Below, one piece after another: positions 1 through 9,248 of a stretch of 64,000 nt of DNA. A program made the translations under genes and the position numbers. The notes under the pieces are model-generated. The model made no database searches. It was given only the letters and a program-made list of their open reading frames with translations, and was not told where the DNA came from. Source of the DNA: an uncultured Erythrobacter sp. (GTDB lineage Bacteria > Pseudomonadota > Alphaproteobacteria > Sphingomonadales > Sphingomonadaceae); assembly GCA_947500645.1 (NCBI GenBank), contig CANMSD010000001.1, positions 868,001-932,000 on the forward strand. The letters run 5' to 3'. How positions within the stretch are numbered: position 1 is the first letter of the stretch; every line of letters starts with the position of its first letter.

Positions 1-577
1 TCACAGCGTTGTCGTGGTCGATATGCCGTTCGGAGCCTATGAGGGTTCGAAAGAACAGGCATTCGACACGGCCAGCCGGATCATGGCTGAGACAGGCTGC
101 GCTGCGGTAAAACTCGAAGGCGGAGAGGCGATGGCGGAAACGGTCGCTTTCCTGACCAATCGCGGGATACCGGTGATGGGCCATGTCGGGCTGACCCCGC
201 AGGCGGTGAACGTGCTGGGCGGCTATGCGGCGCGCGGTCGCAGTCAGCAGGAGCATGACAAGATCATCGCCGACGGGCAGGCATTGGAGCAGGCCGGAGC
301 TTTCTCGATCGTGGTCGAAGGGGTGATCGAACCGATTGCCATCGCTCTGACCAAAACGCTCGAAATCCCGGTCATAGGCATTGGCGCGTCTGCTCAATGC
401 GATGGCCAGGTGCTGGTCACCGAGGATATGCTCGGCATGTTTGAGCGCGTGCCGCGCTTCGTCAAACGCTACGAGAATATCGCGGAAGTGATCGACAAGA
501 CGGTTGCGACCTATGCCGAGGAAGTGCGCGCACGCAGCTTCCCTAGCGAAGAGCAGACTTACCAACCAAAAAAATAG
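1..577 (+). CDS. panB: 3-methyl-2-oxobutanoate hydroxymethyltransferase, 5'-truncated by window
   Basis: This is the C-terminal part of ketopantoate hydroxymethyltransferase, which transfers a hydroxymethyl group from methylene-tetrahydrofolate to 2-oxoisovalerate in pantothenate and CoA synthesis. The frame is open from base 2, so the start lies outside the window. Visible family landmarks are [28 protein letters not shown] and the late [15 protein letters not shown] segment; in the family these line the Mg2+ and substrate pocket. The stop is TAG at 575-577. The C-terminal tail is short and polar, as is usual. The next gene on the same strand starts 44 bp downstream and is not obviously related. 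Confidence 0.95.
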   Translation, partial: HSVVVVDMPFGAYEGSKEQAFDTASRIMAETGCAAVKLEGGEAMAETVAFLTNRGIPVMGHVGLTPQAVNVLGGYAARGRSQQEHDKIIADGQALEQAGAFSIVVEGVIEPIAIALTKTLEIPVIGIGASAQCDGQVLVTEDMLGMFERVPRFVKRYENIAEVIDKTVATYAEEVRARSFPSEEQTYQPKK

Positions 578-621
578 GGGTCAGCCACACGCTGAGCCAC
601 ACAAAACGGGGCCGTTTTCCG

Positions 622-1698
622 ATGCAAACGCTGATGCAATATTACAAGTTTTCGCTCGCCTTTACAGCGCTCTGCTTCGGCTTGGCGGTCTGGTATGGCT
701 GGGCGAGCACCGGTTCGGTCACTGCGACACTCGGCATCTTGTGGATCGTGATCGTGCTCTCGATCCTCGAAGTGTCGCTGAGCTTCGACAATGCGGTCGT
801 GAATGCGACCGTGCTGCGCGATATGGACCCGGTGTGGCAGCAACGCTTCCTCACCATCGGCATCCTGATCGCGGTCTTCGGAATGCGGATTGTCTTTCCC
901 ATCGCCATTGTCTCGATCGCAGCTAGCGTCGGTCCTTGGGAAGCGGTCGAGCTCTCGCTCAACGACCCTCAAGAATATGAACGCATCGTATCGGGCGCGC
1001 ATATCGGGATCGCCGGATTTGGCGGCGCTTTTCTGGCCATGGTCGGGCTCACCTTCTTCTTCGACCACGACAAGGATGTGCACTGGATCGGTTCGATCGA
1101 GCGGACGATCAACAAATTCTCAACCGTGCCGGCGGTCGAGATCGGGCTCGTCCTGACTCTCGTCTACTTTGTATCGACACTCCTCTCGGAAGCCGATGCA
1201 ATGACCTTCCTCACTGCAGCGATCCTGGGCCTCATCACCTTTATCGGTGTCCATGCGCTTGGCGCGATTATCGAGCAACGCGAGGCTCGCAAGAAGGCTG
1301 CTGGCGAGATCGTGCGGTCGGGGCTTGGCGGGTTCCTTTATCTGGAAGTTCTCGACGCGAGCTTCAGCTTTGACGGCGTGATCGGAGCTTTCGCGCTGTC
1401 GAACAACATGGTCATCATCGCGCTTGGCCTTTCGGTCGGCGCGATGTTCGTGCGTTCGATGACGATCCATCTGGTGCGCACCGGCACGCTCGCACAATAT
1501 CGCTATCTCGAACATGGTGCATTCTGGGCAATCATCGTGCTCGGTGTGATCATGCTGGTGTCAGCCCGCTATCATATTCCCGAGACCATCACCGGCCTGA
1601 TCGGAGCGGTGCTGATCGGACTGTCGCTGTGGTGGTCGATCCGTCACAATCGCAGCGAGCGTACCGCTACTGAGGGGAATGTGCAGCCAGCCGACTAG
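622..1698 (+). CDS. TerC-like / DUF475 integral membrane protein
   Basis: This 358-residue polytopic membrane protein belongs to the DUF475 branch of the TerC superfamily. Two repeat-related acidic membrane motifs are visible, LSFDNAVVNATVL near residue 54 and LDASFSFDGVIGAFAL near residue 245, which in TerC-like proteins are thought to form the ion-related core. About eight or nine hydrophobic segments are present, with a cytoplasmic-looking charged stretch around residues 205-230 (EQREARKKAAGE). The family has been linked to metal or tellurium resistance and metal export, but the substrate here is unknown. Its last 32 bp overlap the convergent transporter gene at 1667. Confidence 0.85.
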   Translation: MQTLMQYYKFSLAFTALCFGLAVWYGWASTGSVTATLGILWIVIVLSILEVSLSFDNAVVNATVLRDMDPVWQQRFLTIGILIAVFGMRIVFPIAIVSIAASVGPWEAVELSLNDPQEYERIVSGAHIGIAGFGGAFLAMVGLTFFFDHDKDVHWIGSIERTINKFSTVPAVEIGLVLTLVYFVSTLLSEADAMTFLTAAILGLITFIGVHALGAIIEQREARKKAAGEIVRSGLGGFLYLEVLDASFSFDGVIGAFALSNNMVIIALGLSVGAMFVRSMTIHLVRTGTLAQYRYLEHGAFWAIIVLGVIMLVSARYHIPETITGLIGAVLIGLSLWWSIRHNRSERTATEGNVQPAD

Positions 1699-2635
1699 CG
1701 AGCGGCGCAGCCCATACCAACTGCAAGAGGTGGTAGAGCAGCAGCGGAGCAATGACGAAACCTGCTGCGCTCGGCGGGAACAGGATTGCGGCCAGCGGTG
1801 CACCGATGGCCACGCTCTTTTGCGCACCAGCGAAGAGGAAAGCGATCCTGTCCGCGCGGGAATAGCCGAACAAGCCTCCAGTCAGCCACGCCCCGCCCGT
1901 TCCCACGATGAGAAACGCCACTACCAGCCCCAGGAGCGCCGCCCAAGCTGTGATGTCGAACATGGTCGCAAGACCCTGCTCCACGGCGCCTGAAAAGGCG
2001 ACATAGACTGCGATGCCGATCACAAAACGATCGAGCCAGGCGACTTGGGCCTTACGTTCTTTCAGCCAATCGATTGTCCAGCCTTGGAGAGCCTGTCCGA
2101 TCACAAAAGGCAGGATCAGGATTAGGCCAATGCGGACAATAGTCTCGCTACCAATATCCGCAGCACTGCCTCCGCCAAGCGCAGCAAACAGCGGTGCGGT
2201 CAGGAACACACCGCCAATATTGATCAAGGCCGCGCCGACGACCGAAAGCGCGATATTGCCACCCGCAAGGCTGGTGTAGGAGGTCGCCGACTGGATCGTC
2301 GAGGGTAGGGTTCCGAGATAGAGGAAACCGAGCGCAACCAGTGGCGGTAGAGCAAGTTGGGCGATCAGCGAGAAGCCGAAACCGGCCAGCGCCATCGCGC
2401 CGAACACCCAGAGGAATAGTGGCCCGAAGAAGCGCCAATTGGCTAACCCGCGCGCAATCTCACCACGGGCAATACGCATGCCGTTCACCAGGAACAGCAC
2501 AAAGATGCCGGTGTTGGAAATGATCTGCGCCGCCCCGCGCGCTTCGCCCGCTGCCGGAACAATCAACGCGAGCACGGTCGCGAAAAGCAGCACTACGATC
2601 ATGGGATCGGCAAGGAAGGAAAGGCGCGAAATCAT
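1667..2635 (-). CDS. SBF-like bile acid:sodium symporter family transporter
   Basis: This 322-residue membrane protein has about nine or ten hydrophobic segments and resembles the SBF-like (PF13593) group of the bile acid:sodium symporter superfamily. A recognisable stretch is FLYLGTLPSTIQSATSYTSLAGGNIALSVVGAALIN (about residues 105-140), the crossover-helix region with the Q/S/T-rich motif characteristic of the family, followed by NIGGVFLTAPLF. Proteins of this group usually move organic anions or sodium-coupled substrates; the substrate cannot be read from sequence. It converges on the DUF475 gene with a 32-bp 3' overlap and lies downstream of the TPR lipoprotein on the same strand. Confidence 0.85.
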   Translation of the reverse strand: MISRLSFLADPMIVVLLFATVLALIVPAAGEARGAAQIISNTGIFVLFLVNGMRIARGEIARGLANWRFFGPLFLWVFGAMALAGFGFSLIAQLALPPLVALGFLYLGTLPSTIQSATSYTSLAGGNIALSVVGAALINIGGVFLTAPLFAALGGGSAADIGSETIVRIGLILILPFVIGQALQGWTIDWLKERKAQVAWLDRFVIGIAVYVAFSGAVEQGLATMFDITAWAALLGLVVAFLIVGTGGAWLTGGLFGYSRADRIAFLFAGAQKSVAIGAPLAAILFPPSAAGFVIAPLLLYHLLQLVWAAPLASRLAAHSPQ

Positions 2636-2681
2636 CGCGCGCGCCCTGCCCGCGCTTTGTCCATTTGTCGATAGATGCGCT

Positions 2682-4211
2682 CTACTCGCCCGCGGACGGC
2701 GCGAAATCGATTGGGTGTAAATCTTCGGCCAAGCTTGCGAACCGCTCCGCTTCTTCCTCGCGCTCTAACGCTTCGGCGGCATTTGCTCGCAGCCTGAGCA
2801 GCGCGGGATCATGCCCTGCGCCTAGTTCAATCGCGTAGTCGAGCAACACCGCAACGCGCAACCAATCTTCCGCCAAGGCACTTCGCTCCGCCAGCATCAA
2901 AATCGCTTCGGAATTGTGCGGCTCACCCGCCACGTGCCGCACCAGCAATGTGTCAGCCGCAGCTTGATCGCCCGCCGTGCGATAGACCGTAATAATCCGC
3001 TTGGTCAGCGGCCATGGACGGCGGATCTGTGCGGCGACTTGGTATAGTTCGAGCGCCTGCTCGGGATCGTCAGCCGCGAGGCTCACATCTCCGATGAGTG
3101 AGTGAATATCGGCAGAACCGGGAAATTGCCTTCGTAGCGATGTCGCGATACGTTCAGCGCCAGACAGATCATCGCTCGCAATCATCCGGCGCAATTGCCG
3201 GGTTGGTTCCGGTAACACCGCAAGACCCTCAGACGTGCTGCCTAACACCGCTAGTCTTCGCTCTCTTCCCTCCTGCGCCCGGTTCAGCATTGCAGCAGCA
3301 GTCGCACGATCGTCCAGCCGCTCGTAGGCGCGACCAACTAGCGTGAGTAGATACGGCGAGGCGTCGAGCAAACCGGTTCGTTCGGTAAAACGCTCGATCA
3401 GCTCCTCATCGCGACCTCCGCGATAGAGCGCGAGCGCGACCAGTTCCATCAATCGCACATTGCCCGGTTGGCGCCCAAACAAAGCGGTCAGCTTTTGCGC
3501 GGCGCTATCGTAATTGGTCTCGTCCAGATCGATGAGGCCGTCGAGCAGCAAGGCTGCGGGAACATTGCGATCGATCATTCCACTGCGTTCGAGCAAAGCG
3601 CGCGCTAAGATCGGTTCGCCTGCACGCGCGGCGAGCAGTGCCTGAAGGTAGTGAACCTTTGGGTGCTTGGGGTCGATTTCAGCAAGCTGACGGACCCTAG
3701 CGAGCATCTCCCGATTGCGACCGAGATCACCCAATGTCGCGGCGAGATCGGCCAGAATGTCTGCGTCACGCGGAGCTGCCTGATGCGCAGCTTCAAACCA
3801 CGGCAATGCGTCAGTTAGCCCATGTGCATCGCGCACCATCTGCGCGCGCAAATGCAGCGCGAGCGGCGATTGCGGATCGAGTTCCAGCGCTTTTTCCGCC
3901 GCTTCCAGCGCCGCCAGATGCTCACCTCCGCGAAAACGCAATCTTGCGATTGCAATCCACAGAGCCGGGTTTTCCGAATCCAATGCAAAAGCCTGGTCGA
4001 GTAGGTTGCCTGCTTCGACTAGGTCACCTTCTTCCATCGCATCACGTGCTTGTTCGATCAGAGCGATGAGCTCATCGCTTCCTTGGACTTGCACGCGGGT
4101 CGGCGCTTCCACTTCATCAGACGCGCCAGAACATGCAGCCAGCGCCAATGCGCAGCCCGCAAGCAAGCTAGACCTTGCAATTTTGCGTGCCGATTCAGGC
4201 CTGCAAATCAT
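2682..4211 (-). CDS. TPR-repeat lipoprotein of the PEP-CTERM regulatory locus (PrsT-like)
   Basis: Starting at the ATG at 4211 gives a 509-residue lipoprotein: basic n-region (RK...R), hydrophobic core, and lipobox LAAC with the lipidated Cys at residue 27. The remainder is a chain of tetratricopeptide repeats, for example NPALWIAIARLRFRGGEHLAALEAAEKALELDPQ written in 34-residue units, suggesting a periplasmic scaffold. A longer open frame runs to 4286 but would lose the signal peptide. It overlaps the 3' end of prsR by 17 bp, so it is the last gene of that operon. TPR lipoproteins of the PrsT type accompany exosortase/PEP-CTERM systems but are usually much longer; calling it PrsT-like rests mainly on position. 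Confidence 0.8.
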   Translation of the reverse strand: MICRPESARKIARSSLLAGCALALAACSGASDEVEAPTRVQVQGSDELIALIEQARDAMEEGDLVEAGNLLDQAFALDSENPALWIAIARLRFRGGEHLAALEAAEKALELDPQSPLALHLRAQMVRDAHGLTDALPWFEAAHQAAPRDADILADLAATLGDLGRNREMLARVRQLAEIDPKHPKVHYLQALLAARAGEPILARALLERSGMIDRNVPAALLLDGLIDLDETNYDSAAQKLTALFGRQPGNVRLMELVALALYRGGRDEELIERFTERTGLLDASPYLLTLVGRAYERLDDRATAAAMLNRAQEGRERRLAVLGSTSEGLAVLPEPTRQLRRMIASDDLSGAERIATSLRRQFPGSADIHSLIGDVSLAADDPEQALELYQVAAQIRRPWPLTKRIITVYRTAGDQAAADTLLVRHVAGEPHNSEAILMLAERSALAEDWLRVAVLLDYAIELGAGHDPALLRLRANAAEALEREEEAERFASLAEDLHPIDFAPSAGE

Positions 4212-5559
4212 ATTGCTTGAGCAGATCGTAGAGCGTCGGACGACTGATCCCGAGCAGTTTTGCCGTGCTCGAGATATTGCCCTCACTACGTGACAGGGCG
4301 TGGCGGATCACTCTCCGATCGGCCTCTTCGCGCGCGGCCTTGAGGTTGAGCACTTCGGCCTCTTCCTCTTCGCCGCCTTCGAAATCGAGATCCTCTGAGT
4401 TGACCAGCTTGCCTTCGGCCATGATGACCGCACGCTTCACGCGGTTTTCCAGCTCGCGAACATTGCCCGGCCAATCATGCGCATCGATTGCTGCGAGCGC
4501 GTCAGGTGCAAAGCCCGTCACGGCAGGGTTCATCTCGTTCGCAAACCGCTTGAGGAATGCCTTGGCCAGCAACACTGGATCGCCATGGCGTTCAGCAAGG
4601 CCGGGAATGCGCACCACAATTTCAGCCAGACGGTAGAACAAGTCTTCGCGGAAGGTACCCTCACCGATCATACCTTCGAGGTCCTGATGGGTCGCGCAAA
4701 CGATCCGCGTATTGACCGCGATCTGCTTGCGCCCGCCAATCCGCTCGATCGTCCGTTCTTGCAAGAAGCGTAGAAGCTTGACCTGGAGCGGCAGGGGAAT
4801 GTCGCCAACCTCATCAAGAAACAGCGTACCGCCATCCGCGCTTTCGATCTTACCCTCGGTCGTCTTGACCGCACCGGTAAACGCGCCCTTTTCATGACCG
4901 AACAGCTCGCTTTCGAGCAAGTTTTCAGGAATCGCTGCACAGTTGATCGCGATGAAGGGGCCATTTGCCCGGTCGCTCGCATCGTGCAGACCCTGAGCGA
5001 GCAATTCCTTGCCAGTTCCGCTCGCGCCGAGCAGCATTACCGAAACACTGGTACTCGCCACGCGCTCGATTGTGCGTGCAACCTTCACCATTTCCGGCGC
5101 ACCAGTGATCAGGCGGCCGAGCACTGTCTTGTCTTCGCCAGCGCTGGCAACAAGGCGGCGGTTTTCCTGCTCGATCTGGTGCAAGTTGTAGGCGCGACGA
5201 ACAATGAGGCCGAGCGCCTCGATATCGACCGGCTTTTGATAGAAGTCGTAGGCCCCGCGCTCGATGGCCTGCAATGCGCTTTCACGCGCGCCATGCCCGC
5301 TGGCAACGATCACTTTGGTGTCAGGCTTGAGCTCCATAATCGCATCGAGCACAGCAAAGCCTTCACTAGTGCCGTCTGGATCAGGCGGCAGGCCAAGGTC
5401 GAGCGTCACAACTGCAGGCATTTCACTGCGCAGCGCAGCAATCGCCGCCTCGCGGTTACCGGCAATGACGACTTCGAAATCGTCATAGGCCCATTTGAGC
5501 TGCGCCTGCAGACCCTCGTCATCCTCGACGATCAGCAGAGTGGGTTTCTTGTCGGCCAT
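4195..5559 (-). CDS. prsR: PEP-CTERM-box response regulator, sigma-54 activator
   Basis: This 454-residue NtrC-type regulator has a receiver domain (about 1-125, acidic DD pair near 13-14 and phospho-acceptor Asp54 in TLDLGLPP), an AAA+ domain (about 150-380) with Walker A GASGTGKE, the sigma-54 contact loop GAFTGA and Walker B GGTLFLDEVGD, and a C-terminal Fis-type helix-turn-helix (STAKLLGISRPTLYDLL). The order and neighbours match PrsR, the activator that with PrsK controls sigma-54 promoters of exopolysaccharide/PEP-CTERM genes. Its ATG overlaps the prsK stop in a TAATG arrangement, so the two are translationally coupled. No exosortase gene is present in the window. Confidence 0.93.
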   Translation of the reverse strand: MADKKPTLLIVEDDEGLQAQLKWAYDDFEVVIAGNREAAIAALRSEMPAVVTLDLGLPPDPDGTSEGFAVLDAIMELKPDTKVIVASGHGARESALQAIERGAYDFYQKPVDIEALGLIVRRAYNLHQIEQENRRLVASAGEDKTVLGRLITGAPEMVKVARTIERVASTSVSVMLLGASGTGKELLAQGLHDASDRANGPFIAINCAAIPENLLESELFGHEKGAFTGAVKTTEGKIESADGGTLFLDEVGDIPLPLQVKLLRFLQERTIERIGGRKQIAVNTRIVCATHQDLEGMIGEGTFREDLFYRLAEIVVRIPGLAERHGDPVLLAKAFLKRFANEMNPAVTGFAPDALAAIDAHDWPGNVRELENRVKRAVIMAEGKLVNSEDLDFEGGEEEEAEVLNLKAAREEADRRVIRHALSRSEGNISSTAKLLGISRPTLYDLLKQYDLQA

Positions 5560-7688
5560 TACGCGACCTCGTTTGTTTGAGATTGTTTGTCATTGGCGAG
5601 CATCTGTGCCGCCTCGCGCAGCGGCAACTGCACGCTAAACCGAGTGCCCAGCCCTTCGCGCGATTCCACGTTTACACGGCCACCCATCGCCTTGATGATT
5701 TCGCGCGCTTCGAAAGCGCCGATGCCGAACCCGCCATCCTTGGAGGAAACGAATGGTTTGAACAGGCCATTGCGTACGAAGCCTGGCGTCATACCGCACC
5801 CGGTGTCGATAATGTCGAACCGGCCATTCAGCCCGTCGCTGGAGACGTCAAGGAAGATCGGTTTATCGGCATCGCTTGCATCGATAGCGTTCTGGATCAG
5901 ATGGATCAGCGCCTGCTCCAGACCCTCACTGTCGGCCATCACCATGGCCGGATCGATGCGCGTGATCTGCACCGGATGGGCTTGCCTAAACCGTTTGGCG
6001 AGCTCTTTCCCCAACCCAGCCAAATCGACTTCGCGTGCCTCCTGCGCTTGGCCGGATCCATAGCGTCCCAGCCGGGCAAGCAGGTTGGTCAGCTTGTCGG
6101 AGGAATTGCGTAGAGTCACCAGCATATCCGCGCGGAATTCCGGGTTCTCGGCGTGCTTTTCGGCGTTGCGCGCAAGCAGCGACAACTGGCTGGCGAGGTT
6201 CTTGATGTCATGCATTACGAAAGCAATGCGGCGGTTGAACTCGTCGAACCGGGTCGCTTCCATAAGGGCCTGTTGGCCCGATTGCTCAGCAAGATAGCTC
6301 GCCAGCTGTTGGCCGACGACGCGCAACAGGTCGAAATCTTCCCAATCGAGCCGACGCTCGATCCGAGGCCGGGCCAGCACGATTGTACCAACCAGCCGAT
6401 CAAAGTGAATTAGTGGAACCAATGCCCAGGCATCCTCGGCCTCGGTCAGCCAGCCCGGCACAAGTGCCAGCTCACCGACATGGTCATGGCCAGCGCGCAC
6501 TTCATCGAGATCAAGAATATGGCTGTTTTGTTCGAGCAGGCTCGAAAGCTCGTATTCCGCCGCAATGGCCGGCACAGCAATGGTCGGCCAGTTCCAGCGC
6601 GCAACCAGCTCCAACTGTGCCTCTTCATTGGGGACAAGAAGCAGACCGCCCGGACTATCGGTAATGTCGGCAATCGCCTTGACGGCGCGCTCATGGAAGC
6701 TCGGCTTGTCGGTCGCCCCGACAGAGGCACTGCCGACGGTGCGGGTGAAGCGCAGCCACTCCTCGCGGTAGTCATAACGGTGCTGGAACAGATGCTTGGT
6801 CGCTGTGACACGCAGCCAGCCGCGTGCGCGCTCCGATGGCAACCAGACGATGGCCGCAAGGATGGCGAGCGCCAGGAATACAACCTGCGTAGCTCGGCCG
6901 AAATCGCCGCCAAGGAAGGTCAGCGACTTGGTGACTAGCGCCATGACAACCAGATAGCTGCCGATCACCAGCAGCGAGAGCGTCTGGAACGTGACAGCCC
7001 GCGAGGGCCGGAATTGCAGGTTCGCGCCGTTTGAATTCGCGCCGAGTGCAAGCACGCCGATCATCGCCCCGGCGATCACTCCGCGCAGAGCAACCAGCAG
7101 ACCGGGCTCCGCGCCGCTCAGATAGGCAATAGTGTGAAGGTTTAGATCGTAGGCCCAGATGCCCGCCAGCGCAGCCGCGCTCCAGCGCAGGATACGGCGT
7201 GATTCCGCAGCGGCACCGGCATAGAGGTTGTGCAGCATCACCAGCGCGCCGATCGCCACCAGCATGCCAAGCGCGGCGCTCACCTCGAACGTAAGTGCTC
7301 TCAGTTCCGGCGTGATGGCATAACGCGTTTCGATCACCAGCACGGCCACTTGAAGCAGCTGTGCGAAGGCGAGCGCGAAGATAACTGGTCGGGTCGGCTT
7401 CAAGCTCTCGTCGCGCCCGTCATTTGCGAACAGGCGGAAAATGACTGCGATCCAAGCGAGGTTCCGCGCTGCCTCTAGCATGCGGACGACAGGTTCGGAC
7501 GTGCCACTCGCAGCTGCGAGGGCGCACCACAGGCTGGTGAGCGCAATCGCGATCAGCGCAGCGAAACGGTCAGGACGCGACTTATCACCGCTGCGCGCCA
7601 CCCACAGGCCTGCGGAAGCGCTCAGCACGGCACCTGCGAGATAACCCGCAAAGCCCACATAGCCGACAAGGCCTGCATCACCGGTCAC
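5559..7688 (-). CDS. prsK: XrtA/PEP-CTERM system membrane histidine kinase
   Basis: From a GTG at 7688 (GTGA overlap with the upstream stop) the product has 709 residues; an ATG at 7706 would add six. The N-terminal third is a multi-spanning membrane region, followed by a GAF-like domain (about 330-480), a phospho-acceptor region FVMHDIKNLASQLSLLARNAE, and a HATPase domain with N-box LIHLIQNAIDASD, GCGM and GIGAFEAREI motifs near the C-terminus. This is the architecture of PrsK, the sensor partner of PrsR. The signal it detects is unknown. It is coupled to both neighbours by short overlaps, placing the sugar transferase, kinase and regulator in one transcript. Confidence 0.93.
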   Translation of the reverse strand: MTGDAGLVGYVGFAGYLAGAVLSASAGLWVARSGDKSRPDRFAALIAIALTSLWCALAAASGTSEPVVRMLEAARNLAWIAVIFRLFANDGRDESLKPTRPVIFALAFAQLLQVAVLVIETRYAITPELRALTFEVSAALGMLVAIGALVMLHNLYAGAAAESRRILRWSAAALAGIWAYDLNLHTIAYLSGAEPGLLVALRGVIAGAMIGVLALGANSNGANLQFRPSRAVTFQTLSLLVIGSYLVVMALVTKSLTFLGGDFGRATQVVFLALAILAAIVWLPSERARGWLRVTATKHLFQHRYDYREEWLRFTRTVGSASVGATDKPSFHERAVKAIADITDSPGGLLLVPNEEAQLELVARWNWPTIAVPAIAAEYELSSLLEQNSHILDLDEVRAGHDHVGELALVPGWLTEAEDAWALVPLIHFDRLVGTIVLARPRIERRLDWEDFDLLRVVGQQLASYLAEQSGQQALMEATRFDEFNRRIAFVMHDIKNLASQLSLLARNAEKHAENPEFRADMLVTLRNSSDKLTNLLARLGRYGSGQAQEAREVDLAGLGKELAKRFRQAHPVQITRIDPAMVMADSEGLEQALIHLIQNAIDASDADKPIFLDVSSDGLNGRFDIIDTGCGMTPGFVRNGLFKPFVSSKDGGFGIGAFEAREIIKAMGGRVNVESREGLGTRFSVQLPLREAAQMLANDKQSQTNEVA

Positions 7689-9070
7689 CGCGCACCCTCC
7701 GGCCATAGGACCACGCGCACGGTCTGGAGCAGGATCACCAGATCGAGGAAAGGTGTATAATTCTTCGCGTAGTAGAGATCGTACTCGAGCTTCTTGCGGC
7801 TATCCTCCGTCGATGCGCCGTATGGATAGTTGATCTGCGCCCAACCTGTAATGCCGGGTTTGACCATATGCCGCTCACCGTAGAACGGGATTTCCTCTTG
7901 CAGACCGTCGACAAATTGCGGCACTTCCGGGCGCGGACCGACAAAGCTCATATGACCTTTCAGCACGCTCCAGGACTGCGGCAGTTCGTCGATGCGAACC
8001 TTGCGCATGAAGCGACCAAGCCGGGTGATGCGCGGATCGTTCTCTTCGGCCCACTTGGCCCCATCTTTCTCCGCATCTGTGCGCATGGAGCGCAATTTGA
8101 TGAGGTGGAACGGCACGCCATACAGGCCGACCCGCTCTTGCTTGAAGAACGCCGGCCCTTTGCTGTCGAGCTTCACCAGGATCGCGAAAACAAAGATGAT
8201 CGGGAACGTCAGGATCAACAGTATAAGGCTCGCGATAATGTCGAAAACGCGCTTCACTGCACTCGACAGGATGCGGCCAGACGAGAACCCGTCGGAGAAG
8301 ATCAACCAGCTGGGGTTGACTGTATCAAGATCGACGCGACCTGTTTCGCGCTCCAGAAAGCTCGAAAAATCATTAACATGCACGCCCTTTGTCTTAATCC
8401 GTAGCAAGTCCGGAAGCGGGAGTGCGTTGCGCCGCTCCTGCAACGCCAGCACCACTTCGCTAACGCCGAGGTTCTCAACAAAGCGGCCGAGGTCATGGAT
8501 CGCCTCACGTGCAATCGCCTCTTCAACGACGCGCTCAGGCTCATTCATCGCGATGTATGAGACGATCGCAAAACCGGTCTCCGGCTTGTCGCCAAGTTCG
8601 CGCAGGCGCTGCGCCCGGTCACCAGCCCCCAGCACCATCACACGGCGGCGGAAGGCGGAGGAGCCAAGAAAGCTGTTGAGGAAGAGACGGTCAACCACCA
8701 ACAGCAGGATCGCAAAGCACATGGCGTAGAAAAGCGTCGAGCGCCAGAACACGTCGCCGCGCATGACGAAGTCGATCAGTGCGAGCGCAATGATCCCGAG
8801 GCTGATCGCGACCAGCAAGCGCGCACCCGCAAAACGCAAGCTGCGCAGCGCATAAGGGCCGTAAACTCCGACGGAAATCATCGCGACCCAAACCACGCCA
8901 GCTGATCCTGCAATGGCAATCCAGCGATCGGCGAAACGCCCTGGATCCATCCCGATTTGCGACGCCCGCAGCTGCCAGGCGAACTCGCCAGCCAGCATCA
9001 GCAGCGCAAAATCCAGCAGGCCGAGAAGCATAACGGCATGCGGGATGTAGTGCTTGAACAAGCGGATCAT
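7685..9070 (-). CDS. TIGR03013-type undecaprenyl-phosphate sugar transferase
   Basis: This initiates polysaccharide repeat-unit synthesis by placing a sugar-1-phosphate on undecaprenyl phosphate. The start MIRLFKHYIPHAVMLLGLLDF at 9070 fits the family; an upstream ATG at 9112 would add 14 polar residues. Four or five N-terminal membrane segments (to about 130) precede a CoA-binding-like/NAD-fold middle part (RRRVMVLGAGDRAQRL) and a C-terminal bacterial sugar transferase domain with KRVFDIIAS, FFKQERVG, KLRSM, DELPQ and GPRPE motifs, ending in the amphipathic region. It is the form associated with XrtA/PEP-CTERM exopolysaccharide loci and is first in the operon with prsK and prsR. Confidence 0.92.
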   Translation of the reverse strand: MIRLFKHYIPHAVMLLGLLDFALLMLAGEFAWQLRASQIGMDPGRFADRWIAIAGSAGVVWVAMISVGVYGPYALRSLRFAGARLLVAISLGIIALALIDFVMRGDVFWRSTLFYAMCFAILLLVVDRLFLNSFLGSSAFRRRVMVLGAGDRAQRLRELGDKPETGFAIVSYIAMNEPERVVEEAIAREAIHDLGRFVENLGVSEVVLALQERRNALPLPDLLRIKTKGVHVNDFSSFLERETGRVDLDTVNPSWLIFSDGFSSGRILSSAVKRVFDIIASLILLILTFPIIFVFAILVKLDSKGPAFFKQERVGLYGVPFHLIKLRSMRTDAEKDGAKWAEENDPRITRLGRFMRKVRIDELPQSWSVLKGHMSFVGPRPEVPQFVDGLQEEIPFYGERHMVKPGITGWAQINYPYGASTEDSRKKLEYDLYYAKNYTPFLDLVILLQTVRVVLWPEGAR

Positions 9071-9248
9071 CGAATTTCGGGCTCGCATCAATTGCAATTG
9101 CATTGGCTGCATTAGGCGCGAGAAATTAAGTGTCGGTAAATTTTACAGACGTCTGACAAACCCGCGTCGCCTGCGGATTTGCGAAGTTAATCAAATATGA
9201 AATTGGACCTAAGTGTTTCTGCGCAGTTTTGCAGGTTTGTTCCCAGTT
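9071..9248. other. intergenic region upstream of the PEP-CTERM operon
   Basis: No gene is supported here. It carries the promoter side of the sugar-transferase operon. The palindrome CAGACGTCTG at 9146-9155 overlaps a TTTACAG half-site (9142-9148) that resembles half-sites in the aceA control region. I did not find a convincing sigma-54 promoter. Confidence 0.4.
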
